Source: Litoribacter ruber (GTDB lineage: Bacteria > Bacteroidota > Bacteroidia > Cytophagales > Cyclobacteriaceae). Taken from it: a stretch of DNA of 64,000 bases. Numbering within the stretch: the stretch's first letter is position 1; every line of letters begins with the position of its first letter. The notes under the pieces were generated by a model, which did not search any database, was not told where the DNA came from, and worked only from the letters and a program-made list of their open reading frames with translations. This document shows positions 49,341 to 58,598 of the stretch, one piece after another. The DNA is taken from the NCBI RefSeq assembly GCF_018500185.1, contig NZ_JAHBGI010000007.1, positions 1 through 64,000 of the forward strand, read 5' to 3'. The position numbers and the translations under genes were made by a program.

Positions 49341-50030
49341 TTAATTCATGTCAAATTTGTACCCTACTCCTTTTACAGTAGTGATGTATTCGTCACCGAT
49401 TTTCTCCCTTACTTTTCGGATGTGCACATCCACTGTCCTTGCCAAGACAAAGACATCGGCGCCCCAGATATTTTGCAAGAGGTCATCTCTACTAAATACC
49501 ATATTAGGGTTTTTGGCAAGAAAATACAATAATTCGAATTCTTTTTTGGGCAGGGTGATTGTTTTGCCGCTTTGATCGATGGTGTAACTGGTGCGGTCGA
49601 TGACCAGGTCCTTGATCTTGATCTGGGACACTTCCTTTTCCTTCTTCGACTCTCTTCGGAAGAGAGCAGCTATCCGGCTGAGGAGTGCACGGGGTTTAAT
49701 AGGTTTGGTAATATAATCGTCAGCCCCCACATCAAAGGCCGCCACTTCGGAATATTCTTCCGACCGGGCAGTTAGGAAGATGATAAAGGTGCTCTTCAGT
49801 TCTGGTATCTCCCTGATCTGTCGGCAGGTCTCCACCCCGTCCTGCAGGGGCATCATGATATCGAGAAGGATGACTTCAGGTTTGAAGCGGATGGCGGTTT
49901 TGACTGCTTTTACCCCATCAGAGGCTGTTTCCACTTCGTAACCTTCTTTTTCTAAATTGTACTTCAATAAATCAATGATATCAGGTTCGTCATCTACGAC
50001 TAAGACTCTGACCTTACTTTTTTCGCTCAT
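49341..50030 (-). CDS. OmpR/PhoB-type response regulator
   Basis: 229 residues. The receiver domain has DDEPDII near the N-terminus, the phosphorylated Asp in VILLDIMMP (about residue 57), T/S and K in FLTARS and ITKPIKP. The DNA-binding winged helix (about 130-228) has LPKKEFELLYFLAKNPNMVFSRDDLLQNIWG and RTVDVHIRKVREKIG. It lies directly upstream of the kinase gene. A phosphate- or envelope-related role is inferred from resemblance to PhoB. Confidence 0.93.
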   Translation of the reverse strand: MSEKSKVRVLVVDDEPDIIDLLKYNLEKEGYEVETASDGVKAVKTAIRFKPEVILLDIMMPLQDGVETCRQIREIPELKSTFIIFLTARSEEYSEVAAFDVGADDYITKPIKPRALLSRIAALFRRESKKEKEVSQIKIKDLVIDRTSYTIDQSGKTITLPKKEFELLYFLAKNPNMVFSRDDLLQNIWGADVFVLARTVDVHIRKVREKIGDEYITTVKGVGYKFDMN

Positions 50031-50055
50031 TGGAGATTGATTAGTGTGTCATGTT

Positions 50056-50087
50056 AAACCTGCCAGTTTTGGAAACCTGGCAGGTTT
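50056..50087 (-). terminator. Hairpin between the DUF3108 gene and the response regulator
   Basis: AAACCTGCCAG … CTGGCAGGTTT, an 11-bp perfect stem. It is 125 bases after the DUF3108 stop codon and 25 bases upstream of the regulator; the adjacent CCAGGTTT repeats half an arm. The weak T-run makes the terminator call uncertain. Confidence 0.5.
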
Positions 50088-50211
50088 CCAGGTTTGAATA
50101 CAATGCTAATTTAGAAAAAAGAATGGCAATTTTAATACTAATCGCTTTGAAGGGAAACCAATCCTTAATAGTCGGCAGGCTAATGTTAAAGGATTGTTAA
50201 TGGATTTTGAA

Positions 50212-51000
50212 TTAATTATTACGTAATCCCCGTGCTTCGGTGATTTCCATATCAAGTGCACCCACTACCAGGTTGGCTTTTATCTTCACCGGAATTTTGT
50301 TTTTGTCGTCTGTGATCCAGACTTTGATGGGATTGTCTCCGCTGAAGAGTTTGTTGTTTGGCATTATGGGCGAAAACTTGAAGGTTTCATATGAACCGAT
50401 GCGCGTGTCTACTTTTTCTTTCCCTTCGTATATTAATTTTAGGTTATATATTTCCTTATCGAAAAAACCCTTGATATTAATTGTCTCCCCGGGCTTCACG
50501 CGGGTTAGGTCCATAGTCCTGAGCTGGTAAAAGCCGCTGACCATGTCCTGTACGTTTGGCGGGATTTCGTAGGATTGGGTCTCCACCACATTCCTGTTTT
50601 CACGGTCAAACAGTCTTACATTGGCCTTTTTGCCCATGTGGTCAAAGTCCACAATTTCATGTTTTCGGTAGTTTCCCTCTTCTATATGGCGGTAGGAGCG
50701 GTGCGGGATGAGCTTGGCGGTATCCAGGAGCGTACCCCAATTATCCTTTACTTTAAAGATTTTGAATATGCTCAGCGTTTTGCCGTACACGTCAATTTTG
50801 TACGCCGGTCGGTTGTTGATTTGCTGGATTTCGGGACTGGTGACCATTTTGGCTTCAGCGGCATTAAAGAAGAGGTACTTCACCTTGAAGGTGAGCTCCT
50901 CCCCATGCGAAAAAGCCTCATTTCTGGCCAAGTGCTTGGTATCCGCTCCCATCAGCATGATCAAAGAAATAAAAAAGAGAAGTGTTAATCTTATTTGCAT
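50212..51000 (-). CDS. DUF3108 domain protein, exported
   Basis: 262 residues from ATG 51000 (MQIRLTLLFFISLIMLMGADT), chosen because the signal peptide begins there. The segment AFSHGEELTFKVKYLFFNAAEAKM and the later GSYETFKFSPIMPNNKLFSGDNPIKVWITDDKNKIPVKIKANLVVGALDMEI are the two conserved halves of DUF3108, a periplasmic family of unknown function. It is divergent from recA. Confidence 0.83.
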   Translation of the reverse strand: MQIRLTLLFFISLIMLMGADTKHLARNEAFSHGEELTFKVKYLFFNAAEAKMVTSPEIQQINNRPAYKIDVYGKTLSIFKIFKVKDNWGTLLDTAKLIPHRSYRHIEEGNYRKHEIVDFDHMGKKANVRLFDRENRNVVETQSYEIPPNVQDMVSGFYQLRTMDLTRVKPGETINIKGFFDKEIYNLKLIYEGKEKVDTRIGSYETFKFSPIMPNNKLFSGDNPIKVWITDDKNKIPVKIKANLVVGALDMEITEARGLRNN

Positions 51001-51116
51001 GTTTTTTATTTCAATTGCCTCTTCTAACTCCAATGTTAATGGAAATGGTTCGCAATGTCACCTATCTCAATGTTAAAATTACTAAATAAGTTTCGTTCAA
51101 CAATGCTTATTTTCTG

Positions 51117-51147
51117 TTGATAATCCCCTCGCGAATGTTTACTTTCA
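51117..51147 (+). promoter_or_regulatory. Probable recA promoter
   Basis: TTG (51117-51119), 20-base spacer, TACTTTCA (51140-51147; consensus TAnnTTTG with one mismatch). It places the start about 30 bases before the recA ATG. No LexA-type operator was recognised. Confidence 0.55.
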
Positions 51148-51183
51148 CATAATATTTATACGTCAAAAACTACATAATCATAT

Positions 51184-52218
51184 ATGAGCGCAAACGCAGA
51201 AAAATTAAAAGCTCTCCAACTTACCATTGACAAGTTAGAAAAAACCTACGGCAAGGGTACGGTGATGAAACTTAGTGATAATCACGTACAAGATGTGCCT
51301 GCTATCTCTACCGGTTCCCTTGGCCTTGATATGGCGTTGGGTGTTGGGGGGATTCCTAGAGGTAGGATCATCGAGATCTATGGTCCGGAATCTTCCGGTA
51401 AAACGACCCTTTCCATGCACTGCATCGCTGAGGCGCAAAAGGCAGGCGGTCTGGCCGCATTTATCGATGCCGAACATGCTTTCGACAAGTCTTATGCCGA
51501 AAAGCTTGGAATTGATACTGAGAACCTCCTGATTTCCCAACCGGACAGTGGGGAACAGGCGTTGGAAATCGCCGAACACCTTATCAGGTCGGGTGCGATT
51601 GATATCATCGTGATCGATTCCGTGGCGGCTTTGGTGCCAAAAGGGGAATTGGAAGGTGAAATGGGAGACAGCAAGATGGGACTTCAGGCACGTTTGATGT
51701 CTCAAGCCCTAAGAAAGCTTACCGGTGCCATTCATAAAACCGGTTGTTCTTGTATCTTCATCAACCAGCTGAGAGAAAAGATCGGGGTGATGTTTGGTAA
51801 TCCGGAGACGACTACCGGTGGTAATGCCTTGAAATTCTATGCCTCAGTAAGGTTGGATATCAGAAGAATCGGCCAGATCAAGGAAAGCGCTGACAACATC
51901 TTGGGTAACCGTACCAAGGTGAAGGTGGTCAAAAACAAAGTTGCGCCTCCGTTCAAAGTGGTGGAATTTGACATTATGTATGGAGAGGGTGTTTCCAAAG
52001 TAGGAGAGATCATCGATTTAGGGGTGGAGTTTGAAATCGTGAAGAAAGCCGGTTCTTGGTTCTCTTACGAAGGTACCAAGCTTGGCCAAGGCCGCGATGC
52101 GGTGAAAAACCTCTTGCTGGACAATCCTGACCTGATGGAAGAATTGGAAAGAAAGATTAAAGAAAAGGCTGGAATTCTGGCCGGAAAAGAAGATAAAGAG
52201 GCACCTGTAGAGGGCTGA
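51184..52218 (+). CDS. recA: Recombinase A
   Basis: 344 residues. It forms ATP-dependent filaments on single-stranded DNA, drives strand exchange and stimulates self-cleavage of SOS repressors. Visible: Walker [10 protein letters not shown] (about 66-74), Walker [13 protein letters not shown], loop L1 [22 protein letters not shown], loop L2 [26 protein letters not shown], and the C-terminal domain with an acidic tail (EDKEAPVEG). It is monocistronic. Confidence 0.98.
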   Translation: MSANAEKLKALQLTIDKLEKTYGKGTVMKLSDNHVQDVPAISTGSLGLDMALGVGGIPRGRIIEIYGPESSGKTTLSMHCIAEAQKAGGLAAFIDAEHAFDKSYAEKLGIDTENLLISQPDSGEQALEIAEHLIRSGAIDIIVIDSVAALVPKGELEGEMGDSKMGLQARLMSQALRKLTGAIHKTGCSCIFINQLREKIGVMFGNPETTTGGNALKFYASVRLDIRRIGQIKESADNILGNRTKVKVVKNKVAPPFKVVEFDIMYGEGVSKVGEIIDLGVEFEIVKKAGSWFSYEGTKLGQGRDAVKNLLLDNPDLMEELERKIKEKAGILAGKEDKEAPVEG

Positions 52219-52239
52219 TTTTGATTTTTACAATTGGGA

Positions 52240-52288
52240 AAAGGCACAGGGATAATCGGGAGACCGGTTGTTCTGTGCCTTTTTTTAT
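52240..52288 (+). terminator. Intrinsic terminator after recA
   Basis: AAAGGCACAG … CTGTGCCTTT, a 10-bp stem with an internal weak hairpin in the loop, followed by TTTTTATTT. Confidence 0.85.
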
Positions 52289-52444
52289 TTACAACTACAA
52301 AGGAGGTGTTTATTGGGTAAAGCAGATATTGTTAGTTAATCCTTTTATTTTAGTTATTTTTTAGTAACTTCATTGGCTTAAAGTATTTTAGCATGCTTGG
52401 GAGATAGAGAATGCCCCCTGGTTTGGTCATTTAAATTTAAGCGC

Positions 52445-53137
52445 ATGAAATTAAGACTACTTTTTACAACAGCCTTGGCAGCTGCAGTTTTCTCCTGTGA
52501 TACAGGAGAAAATGTCCCTTCCTCACCTGCAGATTTTGAGTTTTCTCAAGAGATGTTCATGGTCAGACAAGAGGTTCAGTTTTCTGATGTTCCTTCAGGG
52601 GCAGCAAAATATGAGTGGAAGTTTGGTGAGGGAGGGGTCTCAGATGCCAGAACTCCACGCTTTTCTTTTAACAACCCCGGGGTGTATCCGGTAACCTTAC
52701 AGGTGACTACTGCAGGTCCAGAAACCCATTCTGCAACCAAAGAAATTAGGATTGGCCAATACTATATTAATCAGTTGTCACTAGAAGGTGTGCAAAATGA
52801 TTATGAAGTCAAAGATGGTCTGACAGAGCTCTACGTTGTTGTTTCCCGACGGATGGAAGATTTGGAGGAAGTAGACCGTGTAGATGGTCTCTCTGCTGAC
52901 CTGAATAATCTCCCCGCTACATTCGATTTGGATGAAGTGATGTTTGATGCAGGGCCAGAGTATTCCGTATTAAGGGTATATGATGCTTCTGATGATTCAC
53001 TCGTAGCCATACATGATCAATTTGAGGCCGCTTCGGCTTTTGGGGATGTGCAGCCCACTGGAGAATATGACCATGAGATAAGGTCTTCCAGCAGCCTAGG
53101 GTCCAGAATGGTGCTAAGGTATAATGAAGGGGAGTAA
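52445..53137 (+). CDS. PKD-domain lipoprotein
   Basis: 230 residues from ATG 52445 (MKLRLLFTTALAAAVFSC), with a lipobox ending at Cys18. A PKD domain spans about 28-107 (VQFSDVPSGAAKYEWKFGEGG, FSFNNPGVYPVTLQVT). The remaining 120 residues have no recognised domain. It is probably surface or periplasmic and involved in binding; no more can be said. It ends 5 bases before a duplicated fragment of the transporter gene. Confidence 0.78.
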   Translation: MKLRLLFTTALAAAVFSCDTGENVPSSPADFEFSQEMFMVRQEVQFSDVPSGAAKYEWKFGEGGVSDARTPRFSFNNPGVYPVTLQVTTAGPETHSATKEIRIGQYYINQLSLEGVQNDYEVKDGLTELYVVVSRRMEDLEEVDRVDGLSADLNNLPATFDLDEVMFDAGPEYSVLRVYDASDDSLVAIHDQFEAASAFGDVQPTGEYDHEIRSSSSLGSRMVLRYNEGE

Positions 53138-53142
53138 TTGAC

Positions 53143-53239
53143 TTATCCACCATAAACCCACTTTACCAAGGTAAAAGTCATTAAACAAATAATCACCACA
53201 GTAATAAGGTTATGCAGTATTCCTACTCGGATCATGTAT
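53143..53239 (-). pseudogene. Detached copy of the 3' end of the anion transporter gene
   Basis: Read on the minus strand it encodes MIRVGILHNLITVVIICLM… KWVYGG-stop, against MIRAGILLNLIAVVIICLM… KWVYGG-stop at the end of the intact transporter (53788-53881). The two align without gaps over about 94 bases including the stop codon, with roughly ten differences, several of them silent. The fragment has no upstream part: it is joined directly to the end of a toxin remnant. Confidence 0.88.
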
Positions 53240-53240
53240 A

Positions 53241-53453
53241 TCAGGGTAGAAGCTTAAAGATTTTTTCAAGTTCCTTATCAGAAATACTATTTTTTTGGGA
53301 TTTGTCGAAAATTGAAGCTAGGTAAACTGTTTCCCGAGAGACTTTTAAATAAGTTATTATTCTTGCGCCTCCCGATTTACCTTTTCCTTTGGAATTGATG
53401 GCGAGTCTAATTTTATAGAAACCATTTCCAAGAGTAGTGCTTTGATCTGGCTT
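53241..53453 (-). pseudogene. RelE/ParE-type toxin remnant, 5' truncated
   Basis: About 70 codons: LGNGFYKIRLAINSKGKGKSGGARIITYL is the core of a RelE/ParE-family toxin, then VYLASIFDKSQKNSISDKELEKIFKLLP-stop, a normal C-terminus. The first 35-40 residues (N-terminal helices) are missing; a stop codon (TAA) lies just upstream in frame at 53454-53456. It cannot be a complete toxin. It is read in the same direction as the antitoxin remnant before it. Confidence 0.82.
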
Positions 53454-53461
53454 TTAAAACA

Positions 53462-53694
53462 CTATAGCTCATCCAAAAGCTGTTTTGCTGACCGGGCTTT
53501 TAATTTACCTTCTTCTATAAGCTTTAATTCCTGAACAGCCTCTATTAGCTCTTCCAAGATTTGCGATTTGGAGGAGTCCTCAAGTTCTAAGGCTTCTAAT
53601 TCTTTATATTTCTTTTTAAGTAATTTCCATTCCTTGATAGGAATGTAAACCCGGTAGTCTCGCCCTCACTATCTTGAATTATCTGGAGTTTCAT
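53462..53694 (-). pseudogene. Antitoxin remnant with a one-base frameshift
   Basis: It starts MKLQIIQDSEGETTG and, after a shift at the CCC run 53650-53652 (GGG where GGGG would keep the frame), continues VYIPIKEWKLLKKKYKELEALE … KARSAKQLLDEL-stop. The joined product of about 77 residues looks like the small antitoxins paired with RelE/ParE toxins in Bacteroidota. The unshifted frame stops after about 30 codons. A single-base assembly error is possible, but the toxin downstream is also broken, so decay is more likely. Confidence 0.8.
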
Positions 53695-53787
53695 GTTAAT
53701 ATTTTTTAATATGTTTTACGATTCAGCTTTTTCAAGCTAAAAATTATTCATGTAAATATAACAAGAAAGTTGCTGACCTTGTTGCGG

Positions 53788-55242
53788 TTACCCTCCATAA
53801 ACCCACTTTACCAAGGTAAAAGTCATTAAGCAAATAATCACCACAGCAATAAGGTTGAGCAATATTCCTGCCCGGATCATGTCTCTCATTCTGATGAAAC
53901 CGCTTGAAAACACAATGGCGTTTGGTGGGGTGGCGATAGGGAGCATAAAGGCAAAGCTGGCCGCTAGGGTAACCGGTATCACCAGCAGGTGCGGCGGAAG
54001 GTCCAGCCCCGAAGATATGCCTATCACCACTGGGATAAACAGGGTGGTCAGGGCAACATTGCTCATCAATTCAGTCAAAAACAGGGAAAGTAAAGTGAGT
54101 CCAATTACCAATACCCAAAGGTTTAATTTGTCAAAGCTGCTAACCCAAGTGCCCACCTGTTCCACCAGCCCAGAAGACTCCATGGCTTTGGCCAAGGATA
54201 GCCCCCCTCCAAAAAGCAATAAAATGCCCCATGGCAGTTTATCCATTTGCTTCCAGGTGATGAGTTTTTGGGATCCATCCCCGTCAGCGGGAACCATAAA
54301 CATCAAAAGCCCCCCTATTAAAGCGATGTTGGTGTCATTTAAAAAGGTAATGCCCAAATGTTGGTTAATGATGCCTCGAAAAATCCAGGCAGAAGCAGTA
54401 AGCAGTACGATGAGGCTTACCCTTTTTTCGGCCTTTCTCATCGGCCCGAGATCCTGAAGTTGCTTGCTGATCATTTCACTCGAGCCCGCTAGGCTGGCTA
54501 TGCGGTTAGGGAAAAGAAGATAATTCATCAAGATGAACATGATGGCCAGCATCACCACCCCAAGAGGTACTCCAATCAATAGCCATTGGTTGAACCCCAT
54601 TTCCACCTGCAGAAATTGGCGCATCATCCCAACCATCACCACGTTGGGCGGAGTGCCGATGATGGTCATCACGCCGCCAATGTTAGCAGCGTAAGCGATG
54701 CCGAGTAGTAGGCTGAGGCAAAAGTTCTTAAACCCCTTATCTTCCATGATGAAAGGATTTTGACTTTTCATAAGCTGAATGATGGAAAGGGCTACCGGCA
54801 GCATCATCACCGCCGTGGCGGTATTGCTGATCCACATACTCAATATGAAAGTGGCAAGGTAGAAACCTAGGATTATGCCATTGGGCCTAGTACCTGTAAG
54901 GCTAATAAGCTTCAAGGCAATTCGCTTATGGAGCTGGTTGTGCTCCATGGCCAAGGCGATGATAAAGCCACCCATAAAAAGGAAAATAACCGGGTCGGCA
55001 TAGGGCGCCGCCGCACTGGCAATGTTAAAAATGCCTATGGCTGGGAAAAGGATAATGGGCAGGAGTGAGGTTGCCGGTATGGGTACCGCTTCGGTAATCC
55101 ACCAGCTCACCATCCAGGCAGCCACTCCCAGCACCCGGAGCATATCTGGCTCCTGTACCTGGAGGCTGAAAGCATAGAAAAGCAGAAACAGGGCAGGTCC
55201 CAGAAGAAGCAGGGCGGTTCTTGTGATTCTCGTCCGATCCAT
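53788..55242 (-). CDS. SLC13/DASS-family anion:Na+ symporter
   Basis: 484 residues with about eleven to thirteen helices. The family motifs are visible: WWITEAVPIPATSLLPIILFP near the start, the SNT motif in WISNTATAVMMLPVA, GGVMTIIGTPPNVVMVG, and the second SNT-like site ELMSNVALTTLFIPV, with PIATPPNAIVFSSG. It imports dicarboxylates, citrate or sulfate with sodium. Its 3' 94 bases exist a second time at 53143-53239. The downstream partner on the same strand is an ABC permease gene ending 11 bases upstream of its start. Confidence 0.9.
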   Translation of the reverse strand: MDRTRITRTALLLLGPALFLLFYAFSLQVQEPDMLRVLGVAAWMVSWWITEAVPIPATSLLPIILFPAIGIFNIASAAAPYADPVIFLFMGGFIIALAMEHNQLHKRIALKLISLTGTRPNGIILGFYLATFILSMWISNTATAVMMLPVALSIIQLMKSQNPFIMEDKGFKNFCLSLLLGIAYAANIGGVMTIIGTPPNVVMVGMMRQFLQVEMGFNQWLLIGVPLGVVMLAIMFILMNYLLFPNRIASLAGSSEMISKQLQDLGPMRKAEKRVSLIVLLTASAWIFRGIINQHLGITFLNDTNIALIGGLLMFMVPADGDGSQKLITWKQMDKLPWGILLLFGGGLSLAKAMESSGLVEQVGTWVSSFDKLNLWVLVIGLTLLSLFLTELMSNVALTTLFIPVVIGISSGLDLPPHLLVIPVTLAASFAFMLPIATPPNAIVFSSGFIRMRDMIRAGILLNLIAVVIICLMTFTLVKWVYGG

Positions 55243-55253
55243 TCGATCTTGCC

Positions 55254-56498
55254 TTAAGCTGACCGTATTGCCTCTACGGGGTCAAGCTGCGCCGCCAATG
55301 TGGCTGGTACAATTCCCGATACAATTCCGATTGCCGAGGAAAGCCCCACCCCGAGCATGATGTTTTTGAATGACATGGTTACCTCCAAGCTTCCCAGCGG
55401 CACAAAGGTGAACAGGAACACTATTAATATTCCAGCAAGCCCTCCAAATAGGCTAAGGAAAGTGGCTTCAAATAAGAACTGTAGAAGTATAAAGTAATTT
55501 TTTGCTCCAAGGGATTTTTGGATTCCGATGATATTGGTTCTCTCCTTTACAGATACAAACATGATGTTGGCAATACCAAAGCCGCCTACTAAAATAGAAA
55601 AGCCTCCGATAACCCATCCTGCGATTCCGATGACGTCAAAGATAGATCCAATGGCATTTTGGATAAATTCCGATTTATTAAGGGCAAAATTGTCTTCTTG
55701 AGTGGGTTTGAGGCCCCTTTTACTTCTCATCAAGCCGCTCATCTCATTTTCCAAGGCGATCAGTCCTATATCATCATCCCGCCCCTTGGCGGCAATAGTA
55801 GGCTCAATACCAAACTGGCCCACATTATATAATTTGGTAAATGCCCCAAATGGAACCAGGATGGCTTCGTCCTTGGAGGGCATATCAAATAGGCCTTCCC
55901 CTTCTTCTTTGAAGAGGCCCACTATGACGAACTTGTTTCCTTTGATTTTGAGTTCCTTGCCAAGGGCTTCCTGTCCAGGAAATAGGGCTCTGGCGATTTT
56001 GACCCCTACCAAGGCCACATTTCTGGCCGAATTGATTTCCAACTCGGTAAAGAAACGACCGTTTTCCACGGGGACTTCATATACGTCTTTGTAGTCAAAT
56101 ACTACACCTTCCAGGTTGGCGCCCTGGTAAGAATTGCTGGCCGCCTTTATGGTTGCACTTGTGGAGGCGGAGATGGTCACGCCATCCGCATTTCTCAAGC
56201 GCTGCTTTAGGAATTGGTATTCCTGAAAGTTGGCCGTTGGGCGTTGGAAATATTTCCACCACGGGTATTCCCCTCCTCCTCCAAAAGGAAAACGGTCCAC
56301 CCTGATAACATTGGTGCCAAGGAACGAAAAACTGGATTTAATGTTTTTCTCTAATGAGTCTACCAGTGTGAAAACTGCAATGATTGCAAAAATGCCTATG
56401 GTTACCCCCAATAGGGACAAAACCGTACGGGTTAGATTGGACTTCAGGGCTTGGATCGCAAACCTGAAACTCTCCCATATAAGTTTGATTATTATCAC
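55254..56498 (-). CDS. MacB/FtsX-type ABC transporter permease
   Basis: 414 residues: first helix LTRTVLSLLGVTIGIFAIIAVFTLVDSL, a periplasmic MacB-type domain (about 50-260), then the FtsX block FSILVGGFGIANIMFVSVKERTNIIGIQKSLGAKNYFIL and two more helices, ending LDPVEAIRSA. It has no ATPase domain. It is transcribed ahead of the SLC13 gene (11-base gap). The cargo is unknown. Confidence 0.88.
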   Translation of the reverse strand: MIIIKLIWESFRFAIQALKSNLTRTVLSLLGVTIGIFAIIAVFTLVDSLEKNIKSSFSFLGTNVIRVDRFPFGGGGEYPWWKYFQRPTANFQEYQFLKQRLRNADGVTISASTSATIKAASNSYQGANLEGVVFDYKDVYEVPVENGRFFTELEINSARNVALVGVKIARALFPGQEALGKELKIKGNKFVIVGLFKEEGEGLFDMPSKDEAILVPFGAFTKLYNVGQFGIEPTIAAKGRDDDIGLIALENEMSGLMRSKRGLKPTQEDNFALNKSEFIQNAIGSIFDVIGIAGWVIGGFSILVGGFGIANIMFVSVKERTNIIGIQKSLGAKNYFILLQFLFEATFLSLFGGLAGILIVFLFTFVPLGSLEVTMSFKNIMLGVGLSSAIGIVSGIVPATLAAQLDPVEAIRSA

Positions 56499-56560
56499 CT
56501 TAAATTACTTTACTTGAAAAACTATTTGCCAAGATAAGTAGAAATGGGCATAAATCTTAT

Positions 56561-56568
56561 TATATTTG
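56561..56568 (+). promoter_or_regulatory. Probable -7 box of queA
   Basis: TATATTTG matches TAnnTTTG exactly, 57 bases upstream of the queA ATG. No clear -33 TTG at the right distance. Confidence 0.45.
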
Positions 56569-56625
56569 CAGTTTTTACGGCAATTGTGCTCTAAAGAAAA
56601 ATCACGAAAACATTCAATCCTATAT

Positions 56626-57675
56626 ATGAAATTATCAGATTTCAAATTCGACGTTCCGAAGAAGCTAATATCCTTATATCCTACCGAAAACCGAGACGAG
56701 TGCAGACTAATGGTAGTCCACAGAAAGACCGGTGAAATCGAACATAAGCTGTTTAAAGATATAATTGATTATTTTGAAGAAGGGGACGTATTTGTAACTA
56801 ATAATACGAAAGTTTTCCCAGCCAGATTGTATGGTAACAAAGAAAAAACCGGTGCCAAAATCGAGGTTTTTCTTTTAAGAGAACTTAATCAGGAATTGAG
56901 GTTATGGGATGTGTTGGTGGATCCTGCAAGGAAAATAAGAGTGGGCAACAAGCTTTATTTCGGGGACAGTGATCTTGTCGCTGAAGTAATCGACAATACC
57001 ACTTCTAGAGGTAGAACAATCCGTTTCCTTTTTGACGGAACCGATGAGGAGTTCTACAAGGCAATTGATGAACTTGGTGAGACACCGATTTTGAAGGATC
57101 ATATTGAGCGTGCGGTGGAGCCAGAGGATAGAGAGCGTTATCAGACGATCTATGCCCAGCATGTGGGTGCGGTAGCAGCCCCTACTGCAGGAATGCATTT
57201 TACCCATCACTTGTTGAAGAAACTTGAAATCAAAGGCGTTGAGGTAAGCCCGATCACGCTCCATATCGGTTTGGGGACTTTCAGGTCTGTGGATGTGGAG
57301 GATCTTACCAAACATAAAATGGACTCGGAAAACTATGATATTCCCGAGCAAACTGTTGAGTTGGTTAACAAGGCTTTGGACAGCAAAAAAAGAGTTGTTT
57401 CAATTGGAACCACATCCTTGAAAACTGTTGAGTCATCTGTGACTGCCAACGGAAGGTTGAAGAAAAGCTCGGGATGGACGGATAAGTTCATCATTCCTCC
57501 TTATGAATTCAAAATTGCAAATGCATTGGTGACCAATTTCCATCTACCTGAGTCTACGCTTTTGATGACAACTGCGGCATTTGGTGGTTATGATTTGATC
57601 ATGAAAGCCTATCAGGAAGCTATCAAGGAGAAGTATAAGTTCTTCTCTTATGGTGATGCGATGTTGATTTTGTAA
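56626..57675 (+). CDS. queA: S-adenosylmethionine:tRNA ribosyltransferase-isomerase
   Basis: 349 residues from ATG 56626 ([19 protein letters not shown]), chosen over 56566 by family alignment. It makes epoxyqueuosine at tRNA position 34 from preQ1 using the ribosyl part of SAM. Motifs: [91 protein letters not shown] and [17 protein letters not shown]. It is monocistronic, followed by a 7-bp repeat tract and a terminator. Confidence 0.95.
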   Translation: MKLSDFKFDVPKKLISLYPTENRDECRLMVVHRKTGEIEHKLFKDIIDYFEEGDVFVTNNTKVFPARLYGNKEKTGAKIEVFLLRELNQELRLWDVLVDPARKIRVGNKLYFGDSDLVAEVIDNTTSRGRTIRFLFDGTDEEFYKAIDELGETPILKDHIERAVEPEDRERYQTIYAQHVGAVAAPTAGMHFTHHLLKKLEIKGVEVSPITLHIGLGTFRSVDVEDLTKHKMDSENYDIPEQTVELVNKALDSKKRVVSIGTTSLKTVESSVTANGRLKKSSGWTDKFIIPPYEFKIANALVTNFHLPESTLLMTTAAFGGYDLIMKAYQEAIKEKYKFFSYGDAMLIL

Positions 57676-57710
57676 GGATGTTCGATGTCCGATGTCCGAT
57701 GTCGGATGTT
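57676..57710. repeat. 7-bp tandem repeat (GGATGTT-CGATGTC-CGATGTC-CGATGTC-GGATGTT)
   Basis: Five 7-base units, the middle three identical, starting with the first base after the queA stop codon. It is the most regular of the four 7-bp tracts in the window. Confidence 0.7.
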
Positions 57711-57721
57711 AATGAATATGG

Positions 57722-57751
57722 AAAGAGCTCTTAGGGGCTCTTTCTTTTTTT
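57722..57751 (+). terminator. Intrinsic terminator after queA
   Basis: AAAGAGC … GCTCTTT, a 7-bp stem with an 8-base loop, followed by CTTTTTTT. Confidence 0.8.
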
Positions 57752-57808
57752 AGGGTGAAGGCGAGATAAAAGGGTAGACTTCCCTTATATTATTTCTATT
57801 TTTAGACC

Positions 57809-58498
57809 ATGAAAAGATTTGCCGTAATTGTGGCGGGAGGGAGTGGTACCCGTATGGGCGCACCAGTAGCCAAACAATATCTGTCTATAGGAGGAATGCC
57901 TATTCTGATGCATACTTTGCGGAAGTTTCAAGTGGCCGACCCGAATATCAAGCTTGTTTTGGTTTTGCCTCAAAGTGATCATGGTTTTTGGAAAAAGATC
58001 TGTGAGGAACATAGCTTTTCAATTCCCCATTCCTTGGTGGCGGGCGGAAGTAGCAGGTTCCTATCTGTGAAAAACGGCCTTGATGCTATTGGTGAGAAGG
58101 AAGGATTGGTGGCCATCCATGATGGGGTGAGGCCATTTGTAAGCAAAGAGATTATTGAAGCTAGTTTTGAAATGGCCGCTTCACGGGGGAGTGGTATAGT
58201 GGTGGTGCCATTAAAGGATTCCATAAGGAAAGTGGATGCCAATGGCGCCTCAAAATTCGAAAAGCGGGACCAGTTCCGCCTGGTTCAAACTCCCCAAACT
58301 TTTCAACTGGCCAAAATTAAAGTGGCGTTCGAAGTGGAGGAGTTTTCTGATTTCACCGATGATGCCACTGTGTACGAATATCAGGGTTGGCAGGTGGCTT
58401 TGGTGGAAGGGGATCCATCCAACATAAAAATTACCACTCCCGAAGATATGGATTTTGCAGAGTTTCTTTTGAGCAGGTCAAAACCATTTACCGAATAA
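57809..58498 (+). CDS. ispD: 2-C-methyl-D-erythritol 4-phosphate cytidylyltransferase
   Basis: 229 residues. It couples CTP to methylerythritol phosphate, the third step of the MEP isoprenoid pathway. The nucleotide-binding motif is VIVAGGSGTRMGAPVAKQYL (the Arg and Lys that bind CTP included); later HDGVRPFVS, VVPLKDSIRKV, LVQTPQTFQ and FTDDATVYEYQGWQVALVEGDPSNIKITTPEDM are all present. The length is normal. It lies alone between the queA terminator and the LiaF-like operon. Confidence 0.94.
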   Translation: MKRFAVIVAGGSGTRMGAPVAKQYLSIGGMPILMHTLRKFQVADPNIKLVLVLPQSDHGFWKKICEEHSFSIPHSLVAGGSSRFLSVKNGLDAIGEKEGLVAIHDGVRPFVSKEIIEASFEMAASRGSGIVVVPLKDSIRKVDANGASKFEKRDQFRLVQTPQTFQLAKIKVAFEVEEFSDFTDDATVYEYQGWQVALVEGDPSNIKITTPEDMDFAEFLLSRSKPFTE

Positions 58499-58598
58499 TT
58501 ACCACCGTTTACCGATTTTGGCTACGCATTGGCGGCTGGGCTGTAGGGTGTGATAGGCTTCTTCTGTAATTTTGATCCATAATCTTAAGCCAAAAACT

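Noticed and set aside
51100-51183. LexA-type SOS operator before recA
   Set aside because: No convincing inverted repeat of a known SOS-box form was seen; only the promoter elements are supported.
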